From contig JAFGSH010000238.1 of the NCBI GenBank assembly GCA_016934695.1, positions 1 to 5,752 on the forward strand: a stretch of DNA of 5,752 nucleotides. Reading direction: 5' to 3'. The DNA comes from Deltaproteobacteria bacterium (GTDB lineage: Bacteria > Desulfobacterota > Syntrophia > Syntrophales > UBA2210). Under the pieces are notes generated by a model, which was given only the letters and a program-made list of their open reading frames with translations, was not told the DNA's origin and searched no databases. A program made the translations under genes and the position numbers. Positions 4,669-5,752 of this stretch are shown piece after piece (the first letter of the stretch is position 1; every line of letters starts with the position of its first letter).

Positions 4669-5752
4669 CTACCCGAGGAAATCGAGTATTGTCAAATTTC
4701 CTATCCGGGCCGCTACGCTGTAAGAGGCCTGCAGGGCAATCTGTTTCATCGAAAGCTGCGTAATTACCTCTGAAACATCCGCATCCTCGGCAACAGAAAT
4801 CAGTTCCGTGAGGTTCAGCTTTGTGTCGGTCATGTTGGTACTGGCAAGCTCCAGCCGGTTTGTCCGGGTGCCGCATTTGGAAATGTTCGCCGATATCTGA
4901 TCGGATGCCGCCTCCAGATCGTCTATGAGATCCGCGATACCGTCCTGGTCGTTGCTCTCCAGCACCTGCTTCAACGAGGTGAGTACCCCGAATATGTCGA
5001 CGGTTCCATCCCCCTCGTCCGTAAAGGCCTCTTCGCCGGAGATGGAATACGCGAAGGGCCTATCCTCGCCGATATTCACGGACAGTTCTCCGCCGTTGCC
5101 GCTATAATATCCGGCAACAAGGGCATTGACGTAAAAGATATCGTCGGCGGCGGGCTCAGCAGCGCCACTGTCCTCAAAGGTCAGGACAATACCGCCCCCG
5201 ATGTCGCCGGTCGCCACCGAACCACCGTCCGGAAGGACGAAGGTTGCCCCCGTTGTCGTCCAGGTCTCTCCTCCATCGGCGGACACATTGTATGTCGCCG
5301 TCCTGGTGCCTTCGACCCAGTCGGTAATCTTCACCACATACGTCTTGTTCGTCGAACCGGTATAGGTGCCGCTGGAGGTCACCGTACCGTCAAACGTATT
5401 GGCACCGGCGGATGAGGCCGTTCCTATCTCTGCGGCACTCCTCCCGGTCGATGAGAAGGGGGCCGTGTCTGTCGACTTCGTGCCTGAAAAGAGATAGCGT
5501 CCTTCATACTTTGCATTGGCAAGGGTGAGCATCTCGTCTATGAGCTGCTGTATGGTCTCCGCCGCGGTACTTCGCGTCTGGGCATCTGCCGTCGCCGTCG
5601 CCTGTCCGACAGCCACCTCCCGGGCATTGACCAGGAGGTCCCCTGCGGCCGACAGCTTGGATTCCGTAATCGTCAGCCACGACTGGGAGCTCTCGATATT
5701 GCTGCTGTACTGTTCAATGGATGCGATGGACTCACGCAGGTTCAGCACCCTG
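4669..5752 (-). CDS. flgL: Flagellar hook-filament junction protein FlgL (N-terminus off the window)
   Basis: FlgL (HAP3) is exported and joins the hook-side junction ring (FlgK) to the flagellin filament. The 360 visible residues start inside the N-terminal coiled coil: VLNLRESIASIEQY then SSQSWLTITESKL and an amphipathic helix to about 80, followed by YEGRYLFSGT, a very typical FlgL/flagellin motif. The C-terminal helices end ITQLSMKQIALQASYSVAAR and then NLTILDFLG, the standard FlgL ending. Comparison with the family suggests that about 50-60 residues, including the start codon, lie beyond 5752. The whole protein would then be near 415 residues, longer than the roughly 300-residue enterobacterial or Bacillus forms. 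The extra length is a Thr/Gly-rich beta region at about 128-209 of the visible part, probably surface exposed. One Cys codon (4873-4875) lies in the C-terminal helix region, which is unusual for a secreted flagellar protein. The gene is followed by csrA and fliW; flgK is expected upstream. Confidence 0.96.
   Translation of the reverse strand, partial: RVLNLRESIASIEQYSSNIESSQSWLTITESKLSAAGDLLVNAREVAVGQATATADAQTRSTAAETIQQLIDEMLTLANAKYEGRYLFSGTKSTDTAPFSSTGRSAAEIGTASSAGANTFDGTVTSSGTYTGSTNKTYVVKITDWVEGTRTATYNVSADGGETWTTTGATFVLPDGGSVATGDIGGGIVLTFEDSGAAEPAADDIFYVNALVAGYYSGNGGELSVNIGEDRPFAYSISGEEAFTDEGDGTVDIFGVLTSLKQVLESNDQDGIADLIDDLEAASDQISANISKCGTRTNRLELASTNMTDTKLNLTELISVAEDADVSEVITQLSMKQIALQASYSVAARIGNLTILDFLG

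Overview
The window is a piece of a bacterial flagellar and chemotaxis locus, and every gene I can support is on the minus strand. In transcription order, from high to low coordinates, it holds: flgL (5' end off the window), csrA, fliW, a gene for a soluble diguanylate cyclase, a small excisionase/MerR-type helix-turn-helix (HTH) gene, a methyl-accepting chemotaxis protein (MCP) gene and cheW (3' end off the window). Several points suggest a Gram-negative from the Desulfobacterota (former Deltaproteobacteria): the flgL-csrA-fliW order, a long-tailed CsrA paired with FliW, an MCP with almost no HAMP domain and a Phe-ending tail, and well-formed sigma-54 and sigma-28 promoters in one locus. A syntroph-like lineage is possible, but I cannot place the organism lower than phylum. 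No RNA genes, mobile elements or CRISPR arrays were seen.

Layout. (1) 4669-5752: flgL, the second hook-filament junction protein, missing about its first 50-60 codons and carrying a beta-rich insertion. (2) 3786-4528: csrA and fliW, joined by a 4-base GTGA overlap; FliW is the protein antagonist of CsrA. (3) 3519-3785: a non-coding gap that ends in a near-consensus sigma-54 promoter (3561-3576) just upstream of the cyclase gene. This promoter moves the cyclase start to the ATG at 3518, which has its own ribosome-binding site. (4) 2504-2780: a second gap, carrying a near-perfect sigma-28 (FliA) promoter (2632-2658), repeated motifs at the predicted transcription start, and a perfect 12-bp palindrome in the leader of the HTH gene. 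(5) 1-2503: HTH, MCP and cheW, spaced 55 and 64 bases apart and probably one late-class transcript.

How the parts may work together. Structural assembly (FlgL), post-transcriptional control of flagellin (CsrA/FliW), the motile/sessile second messenger (cyclic-di-GMP) and signal sensing (MCP/CheW) lie end to end. They appear to be assigned to different sigma-factor classes. The families are known. The less familiar parts are the small HTH protein leading a FliA-dependent chemoreceptor-cheW unit, the orphan N-terminal region of the cyclase, and the CheR-tether-like tail on a receptor with almost no HAMP domain.
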